A DNA stretch of 64,000 nucleotides from positions 124,001 through 188,000 of the forward strand of contig NZ_FQZZ01000005.1 in NCBI RefSeq assembly GCF_900142185.1, read 5' to 3'. Position numbers and translations under genes: made by a program. The DNA comes from Lutimaribacter pacificus (GTDB lineage: Bacteria > Pseudomonadota > Alphaproteobacteria > Rhodobacterales > Rhodobacteraceae). Positions 16,127 through 26,224 of the stretch are shown in pieces. The stretch's first letter is position 1. Every line of letters begins with the position of its first letter. Below the pieces are notes generated by a model. It did not search any database and was not told the DNA's origin. It was given only the letters and a program-made list of their open reading frames with translations.

Positions 16127-18148
16127 TCAGCCCAGCAGGCGCTTGACCTCGGCCGCCACCGCCTCGGCCGTGATGCCGAATTTCTCGTACAGCACCTCGG
16201 CCGGGGCGGAGGCGCCGAAACCCGACATACCCACGAACCCGGCCTTGGCCTCGCGCCCGCGCTCGCCCAGCAGCCAGCGGTCCCAGCCCTGGCGCATGGC
16301 GGCCTCGACGCCCACGCGCACGGGACCGGCAGGCAGCACGCGGCGGCGATAGGCCTCGTCCTGTTCGGCGAACAGCTCCATGCAGGGCATCGACACCACG
16401 CGGGTGCCGATCCCGTCGGCCTCCAGCGCGGCGCGCGCGGCCATGGCGATTTCCACCTCGGAACCGGTGGCGATCAGGATCGCCCGGCGCTTGCCCGCCT
16501 CGGCATCGGCCAGCACATAGGCGCCCTGCGCGGTCAGGTTCCTGGTCTTGTGCTCGGAGCGCAGCGTCGGCAGGTTCTGCCGGGTCAGCGACAGAACCGA
16601 AGGCGTCGTTTTCGCACCCAGCGCCAGTTCCCACGCCTCGGCGGTTTCCACCGTGTCGCAGGGGCGGAACACCATCGTGTTGGGCGTCGCGCGCGAAATG
16701 GCCAGGTGTTCGACCGGCTGGTGGGTCGGGCCGTCCTCGCCCAGCCCGATGCTGTCATGGGTCATGACGAACACGCTGGGGATCTTCATCAGCGCGGCCA
16801 GCCGCATCGCGGGGCGGGCGTAATCGGTGAACGCCATGAAGGTGCCGCCATAGGGCCGGATGCCGCCATGCAGCGCCATGCCGTTCATCGCCGCGGCCAT
16901 GCCGTGTTCGCGGATGCCCCAGTGGATGTAGCGGCCCTTGCGGTTGTCCACGTCGAACACGCCCAGATCGGCGGTTTTCGTGTTGTTCGATCCCGACAGG
17001 TCGGCGGAACCGCCCACGGTTTCGCCCATCACCGGGTTCACCACCTCCAGCACCATTTCGCTGGATTTGCGGGTGGCGACCTTGGGCGCGCTTTCGCTGA
17101 CCTGCTTTTTCAGCGCGCGGATCACCGCCGACAGTTTCCTGGGCACCTCAAGGGCATAGCGGCGTTCGAACTCGGCGCGCTTGCGCTCGGACAGGGCGGC
17201 AAGGCGATCCTCCCATGCCGCGCGCTCGGACGCGCCGCGGCGGCCGATCTCTTCCCATTGCGCCTTGATGTCGGCGGGCACGTCGAACGGGCCGCCCGTC
17301 CAGCCATAGACGGCTTTGGCGGCGGCCAATTGCTCGGGGTCGGTCAGCGCACCGTGCCCTTTTGAGGTGTCCTGCGCCGCGTGGCCAAGCGCGATATGCG
17401 TCTTGCAGGCGATCATCGACGGTTTCGCCGATGCCCTGGCGGCCGTGATTGCCGCGTCGATCGCCGCCGGGTCGTGGCCGTCGATCTCCTGCACGTGCCA
17501 GCCCGCGGATTTGAAGCGCATCACCTGGTCGGTGGAATCGGCCAGGCCGACCTCGCCGTCGATGGTGATGTTGTTGTTGTCCCAGAACACGATCAGGTGG
17601 CCCAGCTTCTGCCGGCCGGCCAGCGTGATCGCCTCCTGGCTCACGCCTTCCATCAGGCAGCCGTCGCCGGCGATCACATAGGTAAAGTGGTCGACGATCT
17701 TCCGGCCGAACTCGGCGCGCTGAAGCTCCTCGGCCATGGCAAAGCCTACGGCGTTGGAAATGCCCTGGCCCAGCGGCCCGGTGGTGGTTTCCACCGCGTC
17801 CAGCAGGAAGTTTTCCGGGTGGCCCGCCGTGCGCGCGCCCCACTGGCGGAAATTGCGCAGTTCCTCCAGCGTGACCTGTTCATAGCCGGTCAGGTAAAGC
17901 AGCGAATAGATCAGCATCGAGCCATGCCCCGCCGACAGGATGAAACGGTCACGGTCGGGCCATTTCGGCGCGGCGGCGTCGAATTTCAGGTGCTTTTCGA
18001 ACAGCACCGTCGCCACGTCGGCCATGCCCATCGGCATGCCGGAATGGCCGGAATTGGCGGCATGGACCGCATCGAGCGTCAGCGCGCGGATCGCGGCGGC
18101 GCGCATCCAGTGTTCGGGATTGGCGGAGCGGAGGGCTGAGATGTCCAC
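16127..18148 (-). CDS. tkt: Transketolase
   Basis: This thiamine-diphosphate enzyme of the pentose-phosphate and Calvin pathways moves two-carbon units between sugar phosphates. The 673-residue protein has all three transketolase parts: the TPP-binding domain ([27 protein letters not shown]), the pyrimidine domain ([14 protein letters not shown]) and the C-terminal domain. A GTG start at 18148 ([14 protein letters not shown]) was chosen because AAGGAA lies about nine bases upstream; an ATG nine codons earlier lacks a ribosome site. The leader contains ATTAGCGCA (complement at 18185-18193), a half-site like those in the gap promoter, suggesting shared control. Confidence 0.95.
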   Translation of the reverse strand: MDISALRSANPEHWMRAAAIRALTLDAVHAANSGHSGMPMGMADVATVLFEKHLKFDAAAPKWPDRDRFILSAGHGSMLIYSLLYLTGYEQVTLEELRNFRQWGARTAGHPENFLLDAVETTTGPLGQGISNAVGFAMAEELQRAEFGRKIVDHFTYVIAGDGCLMEGVSQEAITLAGRQKLGHLIVFWDNNNITIDGEVGLADSTDQVMRFKSAGWHVQEIDGHDPAAIDAAITAARASAKPSMIACKTHIALGHAAQDTSKGHGALTDPEQLAAAKAVYGWTGGPFDVPADIKAQWEEIGRRGASERAAWEDRLAALSERKRAEFERRYALEVPRKLSAVIRALKKQVSESAPKVATRKSSEMVLEVVNPVMGETVGGSADLSGSNNTKTADLGVFDVDNRKGRYIHWGIREHGMAAAMNGMALHGGIRPYGGTFMAFTDYARPAMRLAALMKIPSVFVMTHDSIGLGEDGPTHQPVEHLAISRATPNTMVFRPCDTVETAEAWELALGAKTTPSVLSLTRQNLPTLRSEHKTRNLTAQGAYVLADAEAGKRRAILIATGSEVEIAMAARAALEADGIGTRVVSMPCMELFAEQDEAYRRRVLPAGPVRVGVEAAMRQGWDRWLLGERGREAKAGFVGMSGFGASAPAEVLYEKFGITAEAVAAEVKRLLG

Positions 18149-18389
18149 GGGTGGCGTTCCTTCGATGAGCAGCACGGGGTTCCTGCGCTAATACCAGCCC
18201 ACCCGCCAAGATCAAGCACGCGGGCTAAGTGCTTGGGCGCAAAGGGGGCGCATTTTGTTCGGGCATTGGCTAAACTGCGGGAAAACCGGGCGCGGGGCGA
18301 TTCGGCGATTCCGTGCCCCGAATTGCAGGCGGGTGCGGGGGCGATGACAGGCGGACCGCGCCGACAGAACGAATAGGGGCTTGAGCGCG

Positions 18390-18875
18390 ATGAGCGATAT
18401 CGTTGAACTTGAACGGCGCCTGACGGCCGCGATGGACCGCATCGCGCGCGGGGTCGATGGCATCGGCGGGGCAGGGACGGCCGATGCGGACGAACTGGCC
18501 GCGCTGAAACAGGCGCTCGAGGATGAAAGATTGGTGACCGCCCAGCTTGAGGAGCGGGTGAGGACGCTGCACGCGCGCGAGGAGGAGGCGACAGCCGCCC
18601 TGCAGGCCGAGCTGGACAGCGCGCGCAACGCGATGCAGCGCCTCGATTCCGAGTTGCAGCGCCTGCGCAAGGCCAACGAGCAGCTGCGCGACAGCGTGGC
18701 GCAACTGTCCGAGGCGAATGCCGCCGGCGTGGCCGAGCCGCACCTGATCAACAAGGCGATGCTGGCCGAGCTCGAGGTTCTGCGCGCCGCCCGCGCTGCC
18801 GACGTGGCCGAGGCCGACGCGATCATGGCCACCATCGCACCGCTGCTGAGCGAAGAGGAGGGCGAAGATGCCTGA
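18390..18875 (+). CDS. Coiled-coil protein overlapping zapA
   Basis: The 161-residue acidic protein is mostly a predicted coiled coil. From about residue 38 to 120 hydrophobic positions repeat at heptad spacing in Glu/Arg/Gln/Ala-rich sequence (LKQALEDERLVTAQLEERV, LQRLRKANEQLRDSVAQL). There is no signal or membrane segment. The stop codon overlaps the zapA start by eight bases, so the two are co-translated. A coiled coil coupled to ZapA suggests a Z-ring accessory role comparable in logic to ZapB, but there is no clear sequence match. ATG at 18390 was preferred over the TTG nine bases upstream because AGGGG is better spaced. Confidence 0.75.
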   Translation: MSDIVELERRLTAAMDRIARGVDGIGGAGTADADELAALKQALEDERLVTAQLEERVRTLHAREEEATAALQAELDSARNAMQRLDSELQRLRKANEQLRDSVAQLSEANAAGVAEPHLINKAMLAELEVLRAARAADVAEADAIMATIAPLLSEEEGEDA

Positions 18876-19263
18876 GGTGGAAATCCGTATCGGCGGCCGC
18901 GCCTTCGAGGTCTCCTGCCAGGAGGGCGAGGAACATTACCTGCAGGCCGCCGCCAACATGCTCGATACCGAGGCCAGCGTGCTGACCCAGCAGATCGGGC
19001 GGTTGCCCGAGGCGCGGATGCTGCTGATGGCCGGGCTGATGCTGGCCGACAAGACCGCCGGGGTCGAGGATCGCCTGCGCGAGGCGCAGGGCAGGCTGGC
19101 CGAGATGCAGGCCGAGATCGACCGCCTGAAAAGCGCACCCCCGCCCGAGCCAGAGCGTATCGAGGTCGCCGTGGTGCCGCCGCAGGTGACCGAAACGCTG
19201 GCCGAACTGGCCGCCCGCGCGGAATCGATCGCCGCCAGCCTCGAAGACCATACCCGCGGCTGA
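18868..19263 (+). CDS. zapA: Cell division protein ZapA
   Basis: ZapA binds FtsZ and bundles its filaments at midcell. This 131-residue protein has the ZapA head domain (VEIRIGGRAFEVSCQEGEEHYL, residues 3-24) and the following helical region (LPEARMLLMAGLMLADK). A longer coiled-coil C-terminus (LREAQGRLAEMQAEIDRL) is followed by a Pro/Glu-rich tail. It overlaps the upstream coiled-coil gene by eight bases. Downstream lies the repeat copy at 19363-19532, then convergent grxD. Confidence 0.88.
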   Translation: MPEVEIRIGGRAFEVSCQEGEEHYLQAAANMLDTEASVLTQQIGRLPEARMLLMAGLMLADKTAGVEDRLREAQGRLAEMQAEIDRLKSAPPPEPERIEVAVVPPQVTETLAELAARAESIAASLEDHTRG

Positions 19264-19362
19264 GCCGGCTGCGATGTCGCGTAAAGGCTGTCGATGAAAT
19301 CTTCGGCAGCTGAGTATATTGGATGCTCGCTTAGGCAGACTTTCTACCGTTCGCGTTGTTTC

Positions 19363-19532
19363 GCAACAGAGGGCACCGCACGGCCGCGGTCGGGCGATCC
19401 GACGTTTGTGACTGGCAGTTTATCGTGCCGCCACCTCGTACCTCAGACCGTGGCGCCTGCGGCAGCCAATCGCCCGGCCGGGGGGCGGCCGTGCGATGCC
19501 CGGGCCGCTGCGCGGCTGTTCCGGGCAGGGTG
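19363..19532 (+). repeat. Intergenic repeat, full copy A (170 bp)
   Basis: This copy is nearly identical over its whole length to the inverted copy at 53087-53257 and matches both ends of the 70-bp copy at 12502-12571. It contains nested inverted repeats: GCACGGCCGC pairs with GCGGCCGTGC, and TCGGGCGAT with ATCGCCCGG, so the ends fold back on a central loop of about 70 bases. It fills the gap between the convergent zapA and grxD genes. It encodes no protein of its own that I would accept and no transposase, so a REP/MITE-like non-autonomous element is the best description. Confidence 0.8.
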
Positions 19533-19552
19533 CGTCTCGTTGACAGGAAAAA

Positions 19553-19921
19553 TCAGGCGTTCGCTTCGCGGATCTTGTCGGCGGCGTCCTTGTCATAGGC
19601 CACGCCCTGTTCGTCGAAAAGCTGGTCCAGCTCGCCCGACAGCGTCATTTCGGTGATGATGTCGCAGCCGCCCACGAACTCGCCCTTCACGTAAAGCTGC
19701 GGGATCGTCGGCCAGTCGGAATAGTCCTTGATGCCCTGCCGGATCGCGTCGTCGGCCAGCACGTTCACATCGGCGTAATCCACGCCCATGTAATTCAGCA
19801 CCCCCGCCACGCGCTGCGAGAAACCGCATTGCGGCATGGCCTTGGTGCCCTTCATGTAAAGCACGACGTCGTGGGATTTCACCGTTTCGTCGATGCGGGT
19901 CTTTGCGTCTGCGTCGCTCAT
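19553..19921 (-). CDS. grxD: Monothiol glutaredoxin (Grx4/GrxD type)
   Basis: This CGFS-type glutaredoxin binds and transfers [2Fe-2S] clusters, usually together with a BolA protein. The 122-residue protein has the cluster-binding CGFS at residues 32-35, the preceding lysine in YMKGTK, the TVP-equivalent loop DWPTIPQLYV and GGCDIITEM for glutathione binding. Length is typical. It is the last gene of the set purL - bolA - 79-aa membrane protein - grxD; pairing with BolA supports a role in iron-sulfur trafficking and iron sensing. Confidence 0.93.
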   Translation of the reverse strand: MSDADAKTRIDETVKSHDVVLYMKGTKAMPQCGFSQRVAGVLNYMGVDYADVNVLADDAIRQGIKDYSDWPTIPQLYVKGEFVGGCDIITEMTLSGELDQLFDEQGVAYDKDAADKIREANA

Positions 19922-19945
19922 GGTCGCTTCCTTGGTATCTGGCTG

Positions 19946-20185
19946 TCAGTCCCGTCCCTTCGGAACGAAGGTGCGGGCGTATTCCTGCGGGTCGCGCGGC
20001 ACCCGCCATGTGGTGTCGTGGCCGCCCAGGCCGGACGAATAATGCGATTGCATCTCGTGGTAACCGGTGCCCGGCTCACTGCCCCTTTCGGTGCCCTTGA
20101 AATCGCGCTGCCGCCGGATACCGATGATCGCGGCGACCGCAAGGATCAGCACGATCAGGATCGGTATGGTCAGCCCCTCGCTCAT
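19946..20185 (-). CDS. 79-residue single-pass membrane protein between bolA and grxD
   Basis: One N-terminal membrane helix (about residues 5-23, LTIPILIVLILAVAAIIGI) is followed by a charged cytosolic tail containing RDFKGTERGSEPGTGYHEMQ and ending FVPKGRD. It lies four bases after the bolA stop and 24 bases before grxD, so it is almost certainly co-transcribed with them. I do not recognise a named family. Its position suggests it could anchor or modulate the BolA/Grx4 pair, but nothing in the sequence proves that. Confidence 0.75.
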   Translation of the reverse strand: MSEGLTIPILIVLILAVAAIIGIRRQRDFKGTERGSEPGTGYHEMQSHYSSGLGGHDTTWRVPRDPQEYARTFVPKGRD

Positions 20186-20189
20186 CGCC

Positions 20190-20426
20190 TCAGTCCGGGG
20201 CGCGGGTGGTCAGGGCCAGCGCGTGCAACTCGCCGCTGGGCCCGTCCATCTTGCCCTTGAGCGCGGCATAGACCGCGCGCTGCTGCTGCACCCGGTTCTT
20301 GCCGCGAAAGCTTTCGTCGATCACCACGGCGGACATGTGCACGCCATCGTCGCCCTCCACGATGATCCGGGCGTCGGGAAAGGTCTCGCGCAGCAGGTTC
20401 TCGATTTCCTGGGGATGCATCGGCAT
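20190..20426 (-). CDS. BolA-family protein
   Basis: The 78-residue BolA-like protein has the class II KH-like fold: an IENLLRETFPDARIIV helix-strand, the HMSAVVIDESFRGKNRVQQQRAVYAAL central motif (FxGK...QH region) and the invariant late histidine in GELHALAL. BolA proteins form [2Fe-2S]-bridged heterodimers with CGFS glutaredoxins, and a grxD gene lies two genes downstream. AGGAGA upstream supports the first ATG. It is probably the cluster-trafficking partner of GrxD. Confidence 0.9.
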   Translation of the reverse strand: MPMHPQEIENLLRETFPDARIIVEGDDGVHMSAVVIDESFRGKNRVQQQRAVYAALKGKMDGPSGELHALALTTRAPD

Positions 20427-20499
20427 GTGCTGCTTCTCCTGTCGTCGTCACTTAAAGATGTAGTTCCGATCCCCCGGCTCCGCAAGGGATCGGAGGGGG

Positions 20500-22659
<2,160 letters not shown>

Positions 22660-22810
22660 CTGCGATATCCCCCGGGGTCGCGCGCGGCTTGGTGGTGTCG
22701 GGCCTCCTTTACGGCATCGCGCGGGCAGGGGAAAGGGGCGCTGTGGCGCAGCCGGGCATTGACCCGCACCGCGCCACCGCCTTGACTGGGGCAGGCAAAC
22801 AGGAGGCGTC

Positions 22811-23824
22811 ATGGATATCCTGCAAAACCCCCATCGCGGCACCGGGCTGTCGCCCGATGCGCCATACCCGTCCACCGATGCCGCCCGCGTGGCGGCGATG
22901 CTGGCGCGCTGCCCGGCCCATGCCGAAACGCCGCTGGTTTCGGCGCCCGGCCTCGCCGCCGCGTCGGGTGTAGCCGAACTGTGGGTCAAGGACGAACGCG
23001 GGCGTATGGGGCTGGGCAGTTTCAAGGCGCTTGGTGCGGCCTATGTGATCGCCTGCGATGCCGGGGCGGGGCAGGCGGCGGGGCGCAGCTATGTCACCGC
23101 CAGCGCGGGCAATCACGGGTTGTCGGTCGCGGCGGGGGCGCGGGTGTTCGGCGCGCGGGCGGTGGTCTGCCTGTCGGACACCGTGCCCGAAGTCTTTGCC
23201 GAACGGCTGCGCGCCGAGGGCGCCGAGGTGCGCCACGCCGGCGCCGACTATGCCGCCAGCATGGACGCCGCCGAACGGGCCGCGCGGGACGAGGGCATGG
23301 TGCTGCTGTCGGACAGCTCGTGGGCCGGCTATACCGACATCCCGTACCGCCTGATGGAGGGCTACCTGCAGCTTGCCGCCGAGGTGGCCGCACAGATCCC
23401 CGCACCGCCCAGCCATATCCTGCTGCAGGCCGGTGTCGGCGGGCTGGCCGGGGCGGTGGCGGCCTTTGCGCGTCATGCCTGGGGCGATGGCCCGCGGATC
23501 GTCGTGGTCGAACCCGCCGCCGCCCCGGCGCTGCACCATGCCATCGCGGCGGGCAGGGCGGTGGACACCACCGGCCCCGAAAGCTGCATGGGGCGGCTGG
23601 ATTGCAAGACCGCCAGCTGGATCGCCCTGCGGGGCCTGTCGCGCGATGCCGATGCCTTTGCGCTGATCTCCGAGGACGAGGTGCAGGCGGCCATGCCCGT
23701 GCTGGCGGATGCGGGGCTGGCCACCACGCCCTCGGGCGGGGCCGGGCTGGCGGTGCTGCTGGCGGGGCTGGACCTGCCGGGGGAGGCGCGGGTGCTGACG
23801 ATCCTGTCCGAGGCCCCGGAATGA
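22811..23824 (+). CDS. PLP-dependent ammonia-lyase, diaminopropionate ammonia-lyase-like
   Basis: This is a fold-type II PLP enzyme of 337 residues. The PLP lysine lies in [20 protein letters not shown], whose wording is closest to 2,3-diaminopropionate ammonia-lyase (KDE..R.GL.SFK..G) rather than threonine dehydratase. The PLP-phosphate/glycine features are [28 protein letters not shown] and the late [10 protein letters not shown]. It is shorter than enterobacterial DpaL (about 400), lacking some C-terminal length. The stop overlaps the start of the M24 peptidase gene by four bases (ATGA), so the two act together, perhaps in peptide or amino-acid-derivative breakdown. The exact substrate is uncertain. 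Confidence 0.75.
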   Translation: MDILQNPHRGTGLSPDAPYPSTDAARVAAMLARCPAHAETPLVSAPGLAAASGVAELWVKDERGRMGLGSFKALGAAYVIACDAGAGQAAGRSYVTASAGNHGLSVAAGARVFGARAVVCLSDTVPEVFAERLRAEGAEVRHAGADYAASMDAAERAARDEGMVLLSDSSWAGYTDIPYRLMEGYLQLAAEVAAQIPAPPSHILLQAGVGGLAGAVAAFARHAWGDGPRIVVVEPAAAPALHHAIAAGRAVDTTGPESCMGRLDCKTASWIALRGLSRDADAFALISEDEVQAAMPVLADAGLATTPSGGAGLAVLLAGLDLPGEARVLTILSEAPE

Positions 23825-24957
23825 GCGCGCGCGGGTTTGCGCAGGCGGAATACGAGGCCCGGCTGACCCGCGCGCAGGCATTGATGTCAAAGGCGGGGCT
23901 GGGCGGGCTGCTGCTGACGACCGAGCCCGAGATACGCTATTTCACCGGCTTCCTGACGCGGTTCTGGGAAAGCCCGTCGCGCCCGTGGTTCCTGATCGTG
24001 CCGGCGGCGGGCGATCCCGTCGCGGTGATCCCGTCGATCGGGGCGGCGCTGATGGGGCGGACATGGATCACCGATATCAGGACATGGCCCGCACCGCGGC
24101 CCGGGGACGATGGCGTCAGCCTGCTGGCCGCGACGCTGGACGAGGTGGCGGAGGGCCCGGTCGGCATCCCCTCGGGGCCCGAGACGCATCTGCGGATGCC
24201 GCAGGCCGATTTCGCGCGGTTACGGGCCAAAACCGCGCGGTTCCTGCGCGACGATGCCGGGATCACCGCCCGGCTGCGCGCGGTGAAATCCGGGGCCGAG
24301 ATCGACAGGATCGCCCATGCCTGCCGGATCGCCGCCCGCGCCTTTGCCCGCGTCCCCGAAATCGCAGCGCCAGGTATGCCGCTGTCGCAGGTGTTTCGCC
24401 GGTTCCAGATGCTGCTGCTGGAGGAGGGCGCCGACTGGGTGCCCTACCTTGCGGGCGGGGCCGGGCCGCTGGGTTATGCCGACGTGATCTCGCCCGCCGA
24501 CGACAGGCCGCTGGCCAGGGGCGATGTGCTGATGCTGGATACCGGCGCGCTGTGGGACGGGTATTTCTGCGACTACGACCGGAATTTCGCCATGGGCACG
24601 CCCGATCCGCGCGTCCTGTCTGCCCATGACAGGCTGCTCGGGGCCGCGCAGGCCGGGCTTGAGGCGGCGCAGCCCGGCGCGCGGGCCTGCGACGTGCACG
24701 CAGCCATGGCGCGTATCTGCGGTGCGGACGAGGGCGCGGGGCGGCTGGGGCACGGGCTGGGCATGCAACTGACCGAGGGGCTGTCCCTGACGGCCGCGGA
24801 CCGCACCGTGCTGGAGCCGGGCATGGTGATCACGCTGGAACCGGGGGTTGAAACCGGCGGTGGCAACATCCTTGTGCATGAAGAGAATGTCGTGATCCGG
24901 CAGGGCGGCGCGCAGATCCTGTCGCCCTGGGCCGACACGCTGGCCCGCCTGGCGTGA
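23821..24957 (+). CDS. M24-family peptidase/hydrolase (Xaa-Pro aminopeptidase-like)
   Basis: The 378-residue protein has an N-terminal creatinase-like domain (about residues 1-150) and a C-terminal pita-bread metallohydrolase domain. Metal ligands are visible in order: D in MLDTGALW, D in CDYDRNF, H in LGHGLGMQL, E in ITLEPGVE and E in HEENVVI. The family includes Xaa-Pro peptidases, creatinase and ectoine hydrolase DoeA. The ATGA overlap with the upstream ammonia-lyase implies one pathway: cleavage of an amide or peptide followed by deamination of a diamino acid. That pathway is inference. Confidence 0.85.
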   Translation: MSARGFAQAEYEARLTRAQALMSKAGLGGLLLTTEPEIRYFTGFLTRFWESPSRPWFLIVPAAGDPVAVIPSIGAALMGRTWITDIRTWPAPRPGDDGVSLLAATLDEVAEGPVGIPSGPETHLRMPQADFARLRAKTARFLRDDAGITARLRAVKSGAEIDRIAHACRIAARAFARVPEIAAPGMPLSQVFRRFQMLLLEEGADWVPYLAGGAGPLGYADVISPADDRPLARGDVLMLDTGALWDGYFCDYDRNFAMGTPDPRVLSAHDRLLGAAQAGLEAAQPGARACDVHAAMARICGADEGAGRLGHGLGMQLTEGLSLTAADRTVLEPGMVITLEPGVETGGGNILVHEENVVIRQGGAQILSPWADTLARLA

Positions 24958-24961
24958 CCGC

Positions 24962-24989
24962 AAAAAAAGGCCGAGCACTAAGCTCGGCC
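24962..24989 (-). terminator. Intrinsic terminator on the minus strand
   Basis: On the minus strand GGCCGAGC-TTAGT-GCTCGGCC is followed by seven T. It lies 36 bp beyond the stop of the 33-codon frame at 25025-25126 and 153 bp beyond the LysR stop, so it ends the LysR transcript or a short independent RNA. On the plus strand the stem follows the M24 gene but has no U-tract. Confidence 0.88.
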
Positions 24990-25024
24990 AAAGTCCAACA
25001 GGGAGGTATGAAGATGATGAGAAA

Positions 25025-25126
25025 CTAGTCGTCATCACCGTCAATTGCGGAATTAGTTATCTGTTTGCGTACAATCAAGGACAATAACGCCGCGGGTGCA
25101 GCATGGCCGGTATGCATCATGCGCAT
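25025..25126 (-). CDS. Possible 33-residue peptide downstream of LysR
   Basis: A short frame (MRMMHTGHAAPAALLSLIVR at the start, an acidic DGDDD end) lies between the LysR stop and the terminator on the same strand. It begins 15 bp after the LysR stop, with AGG in the spacer as a weak ribosome site inside the dyad GCTAAC-AGGTTAA-GTTAGC. Between the peptide stop and the terminator the RNA carries CCUCCCUGUU, an anti-Shine-Dalgarno-like run. It could be a real micropeptide, or the region could be a 3-prime-UTR-derived small RNA; sequence alone cannot decide. Confidence 0.35.
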   Translation of the reverse strand: MRMMHTGHAAPAALLSLIVRKQITNSAIDGDDD

Positions 25127-25141
25127 GGCTAACTTAACCTG

Positions 25142-26047
25142 TTAGCTAAGGGCCTGATCTTTCAGTTGTTTGCGATAGGTGATGATTTCGTCCTGCACGA
25201 AATCGCGGAAGGCGGAAACCCGCTTGGAGTGGCGCAGCTCTTCGGGATAGGCCAGAAATACCGGCACTTCGACCGATTCCACCTCGGGTAGTATCCGCAC
25301 GAGATCGGGAAAGTCCTGCGTCAGGTAGTCGGGCAGCACACCGATGCCAAGGTCGTTCAGCACCGCCTGCAGCACCCCGAAATAGTTGTTCACCGTCAGG
25401 GTCGAGCGCAGATCGTATGTCATGATCTCCTGCACCAGCGTGGCGCCCGCGCCGACCTGCGCCGAACTGGGATTCTGGCAGATCAGCCGGTGGGGGCTGA
25501 TATCCTCGATCCTTTCGGGCAGGCCGTGCCGTTCGAGATACTTGGGCGAGGCGTAAAGCTGCATCCGCACGGCCATCAGGCGCTTGCGGATCAGGTCGGC
25601 CTGGCTGGGTTCCTTCATGCGGATGGCGACATCGGCCTCGCGCATGGGCAGGTCGAGTACACGTTCCTCGAGCATCAGGTCGATCTTGAGGTCGGGGTAT
25701 TTCTCGTAAAGCGCGGGCAGGCGGGGGGCCAGCCACAGGCTGCCGAATCCGGTCGTGGTGGTCACGCGCAATTCGCCGAACACCTCGTCCTCGCTGTCGC
25801 GGATGCGGGCGGCGGCGGCATCCAGCCGCTTGGCCATCGCATTGGTCGCGTCGAACAGCAATTCCCCCTGTTCGGTGAGAATCAGCCCCCGTGCGTGGCG
25901 GTGGAACAACGTGGTGTTCAGGCTTTCCTCAAGCGCGCGGATCTGCCGGCTCACGGCGGATTGACTGAGGTGCAGCGCCTCGCCCGCATGGGTCAGGCTG
26001 CCGGCATCCGCGACCGCGTGAAAAATTCTGAGTTTGTCCCAATCCAT
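25142..26047 (-). CDS. LysR-family transcriptional regulator divergent from ior
   Basis: The 301-residue LysR protein has an N-terminal winged helix-turn-helix in the first 60 residues (KLRIFHAVADAGSLTHAGEAL, SQSAVSRQIRALEE) and a periplasmic-binding-protein-like effector domain to the C-terminus. It is divergent from the indolepyruvate:ferredoxin oxidoreductase gene, with 177 bp and a perfect dyad between them, so it probably controls that gene. The effector may be an aromatic amino-acid intermediate, but this is inference. Downstream are a possible small peptide frame and a strong terminator. Confidence 0.88.
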   Translation of the reverse strand: MDWDKLRIFHAVADAGSLTHAGEALHLSQSAVSRQIRALEESLNTTLFHRHARGLILTEQGELLFDATNAMAKRLDAAAARIRDSEDEVFGELRVTTTTGFGSLWLAPRLPALYEKYPDLKIDLMLEERVLDLPMREADVAIRMKEPSQADLIRKRLMAVRMQLYASPKYLERHGLPERIEDISPHRLICQNPSSAQVGAGATLVQEIMTYDLRSTLTVNNYFGVLQAVLNDLGIGVLPDYLTQDFPDLVRILPEVESVEVPVFLAYPEELRHSKRVSAFRDFVQDEIITYRKQLKDQALS

Positions 26048-26148
26048 ATCCGCAACTTCCGAGTTCCTCGTTGCCGATACACGGAATATTCGAAAAGATA
26101 ACGGTTTGCATCCCTCTTACGCCGGGTCATTGGCGCTAAATTCCTTTC

Positions 26149-26169
26149 TAGGTCACAATTTTTGACCTA
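26149..26169. promoter_or_regulatory. Perfect 7-7-7 dyad in the LysR/ior promoter
   Basis: TAGGTCA (26149-26155), a seven-base AT-rich spacer and TGACCTA (26163-26169) form a perfect inverted repeat between the divergent LysR and ior genes. A TATAGT -10-like box lies at 26189-26194, so a protein bound here would sit over or just upstream of the -35 region of ior. The likely binder is the adjacent LysR protein. Confidence 0.55.
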
Positions 26170-26224
26170 AAATGATGCGCAATTGGGCTATAGTGTCGAT
26201 CGAGGCGCAACAGGGGAGGGCACC

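Noticed and set aside
19264-19362. 6S RNA gene downstream of zapA
   Set aside because: 6S RNA is often next to zapA in other bacteria, but the 99 bp here cannot form the long bulged hairpin and are followed by the repeat element.
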